The position numbers and the translations under genes were made by a program. DNA of 7,222 nucleotides from Cocleimonas sp. (GTDB lineage: Bacteria > Pseudomonadota > Gammaproteobacteria > Thiotrichales > Thiotrichaceae). The stretch lies in assembly GCA_023145535.1 (NCBI GenBank), contig JAGLDQ010000216.1, forward strand, positions 1 through 7,222, in the 5' to 3' direction. Positions 6,519 to 7,222 of the stretch are shown one piece after another. Positions within the stretch are counted from its first letter, which is position 1. Every line of letters starts with the position of its first letter. Below the pieces are notes generated by a model. It searched no databases and was not told the DNA's origin. It saw nothing but the letters and a program-made list of their open reading frames with translations.

Positions 6519-7222
6519 ATGATTATCCCCACTCATTTAAAAAGATTAACTCTGCCCCTTTTATTATCTGTTGCACTCGCTGGCTGTAGTGGTGGTAGTG
6601 ACTTTGGCTCAGGTACGGGTGGTAAAGACACCTCAAATCAAGAAGTTACCTATGCGGATGTCGCATCATTAGAAGTGTCTGCTAGCTCAAGTATTTTATT
6701 ATCTAAAGGCGATAATGCGATTACCATTTCAGTGGTGGCTAAAGATAAAAATAATAATGTCATTTCTAAAATGCCAGTTACGTTTGCGGTTGATAATAGT
6801 GGCACTATTATTGCGGCGAGTGGTAATGAGGCAGCCGAGATAAAAACGGCGGTCTTATCATCCGGTGTTAATACCAATAAACGCACGCTAACGGTGACGG
6901 TGACAGCAGGCAAAAAAGTACAAAAAATAACAGTACAGGTTGATGATACACCTGTTGATGAAAAAGGGGATGACCCTGAAATTAAATCATTAGATGTTTC
7001 AGTCACATCCAATAAATTATATTCGCTTGGCACGAATGAAGTCACTATTTCAGTGCTGGCTAAAAATGAAAAAAATAATGTGGTTCCAGCCGCTCAAATG
7101 ACCTTTAGTGTGGATAGTGATGCTTTGATTTTACCTGATGCAGGTAATGAAACGGCGGCTATTAAAACGGCCAAGTTAAGTTCAGGTTTAGGTCACCCCG
7201 AAGCAAGAACATTAACGGTCAC
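6519..7222 (+). CDS. Lipoprotein with tandem bacterial Ig-like repeats (partial, 3' end outside the window)
   Basis: The first 234 residues are open to the right edge. Residues 1-22 are a lipoprotein signal (basic KR at 8-9, hydrophobic core, lipobox 'LAGC' at 20-23), so C23 would be lipidated. Serine at +2 favours the outer membrane by the Lol rule. A Gly/Ser-rich tether (24-40) leads to two Ig-like beta-sandwich repeats. The first (about 48-142) has 'ITISVVAKDKNNNVI' and 'PVTFAVDNSGTI'. The second begins at 155 with 'VTISVLAKNEKNNVV' and 'MTFSVDSD'. The pattern resembles Big_1/invasin-type domains, which act as rigid spacers on surface and adhesion proteins. More repeats and a terminal functional domain probably lie beyond the edge. 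TAAGG (6507-6511) is spaced 7 bases from the ATG. It follows the terminator, so it needs its own promoter. The function is inferred only as a surface or adhesin-like protein. Confidence 0.88.
   Translation, partial: MIIPTHLKRLTLPLLLSVALAGCSGGSDFGSGTGGKDTSNQEVTYADVASLEVSASSSILLSKGDNAITISVVAKDKNNNVISKMPVTFAVDNSGTIIAASGNEAAEIKTAVLSSGVNTNKRTLTVTVTAGKKVQKITVQVDDTPVDEKGDDPEIKSLDVSVTSNKLYSLGTNEVTISVLAKNEKNNVVPAAQMTFSVDSDALILPDAGNETAAIKTAKLSSGLGHPEARTLTV
6660..7222 (+). repeat. Tandem Ig-like coding repeats, period about 107 codons
   Basis: The unit beginning at 6660 (residue 48) recurs at 6981 (residue 155), a period of 321 bases, with one codon inserted near the end of the second copy. By hand alignment, about 40 of 79 paired residues are identical, including 'AIKTA.LSSG' (EIKTA in copy 1) and 'RTLTV'. 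At the DNA level, short stretches such as ATTTCAGTG-TGGCTAAA are shared, but most positions have diverged, so the duplication is not recent. The second copy is cut by the window edge. Confidence 0.8.

Noticed and set aside
6449..6602. Short frame from ATG at 6449 (or 6470) overlapping the lipoprotein start
   Set aside because: It is out of frame with the lipoprotein, has no clear ribosome site, runs through the A-rich leader as lysine/asparagine codons, and shows no recognisable features.
6650..7045. Open minus-strand frame of 131 codons
   Set aside because: It is antisense to the lipoprotein repeats. The lipobox and repeat pattern on the plus strand explain the sequence, and repetitive low-complexity coding often leaves the opposite frame open.
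1..7222. CRISPR arrays, tRNA genes, insertion sequences or attachment sites
   Set aside because: I saw no regularly spaced short repeats, tRNA-like cloverleaf sequence, transposase motifs or flanking inverted repeats. The only repeats are the Ig-like coding units.

Overview
The window looks like chromosomal DNA of a gammaproteobacterium with moderate to low GC, and no mobile element or recent transfer is visible. The main argument is gene order. queG is divergent from nnr, and nnr is followed by tsaE and an AMIN-domain peptidoglycan amidase. This is the arrangement known from Escherichia coli (queG / nnr-tsaE-amiB) and relatives. I cannot name a genus.

Layout. Positions 1-1675 (minus strand) hold a two-gene unit: a secreted trypsin-like serine protease and, overlapping its 3' end by 13 bases, an FHA-domain protein with a membrane segment that runs off the left edge. 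A perfect extended -10 promoter element lies just upstream of the protease. Positions 1843-2883 (minus) are queG, the last enzyme of queuosine synthesis. An 82-base divergent gap follows, then on the plus strand nnr (2966-4465, bifunctional repair of hydrated NAD(P)H), tsaE (4465-4908, ATPase of the t6A tRNA modification complex, overlapping nnr by one base) and, after a 114-base gap, a Tat-exported cell-wall amidase (5023-6294). A strong intrinsic terminator (6348-6373) closes this unit. From 6519 to the right edge runs the start of a lipoprotein built from tandem Ig-like repeats.

How the parts relate. The central block is housekeeping: two tRNA-modification enzymes, a metabolite-repair enzyme and a cell-separation amidase, clustered by old synteny rather than by a shared pathway. 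The two ends are more variable. On the left, a periplasmic protease is translationally coupled to a membrane-anchored phosphopeptide-binding (FHA) protein, which suggests a signalling or envelope-stress pair of unknown function. On the right, where mutL would follow in E. coli, there is a terminator and a repeat-bearing surface lipoprotein.

The best candidate for something undescribed is the protease/FHA pair, including the protease's unassigned four-cysteine C-terminal region. Its function cannot be settled from this window.
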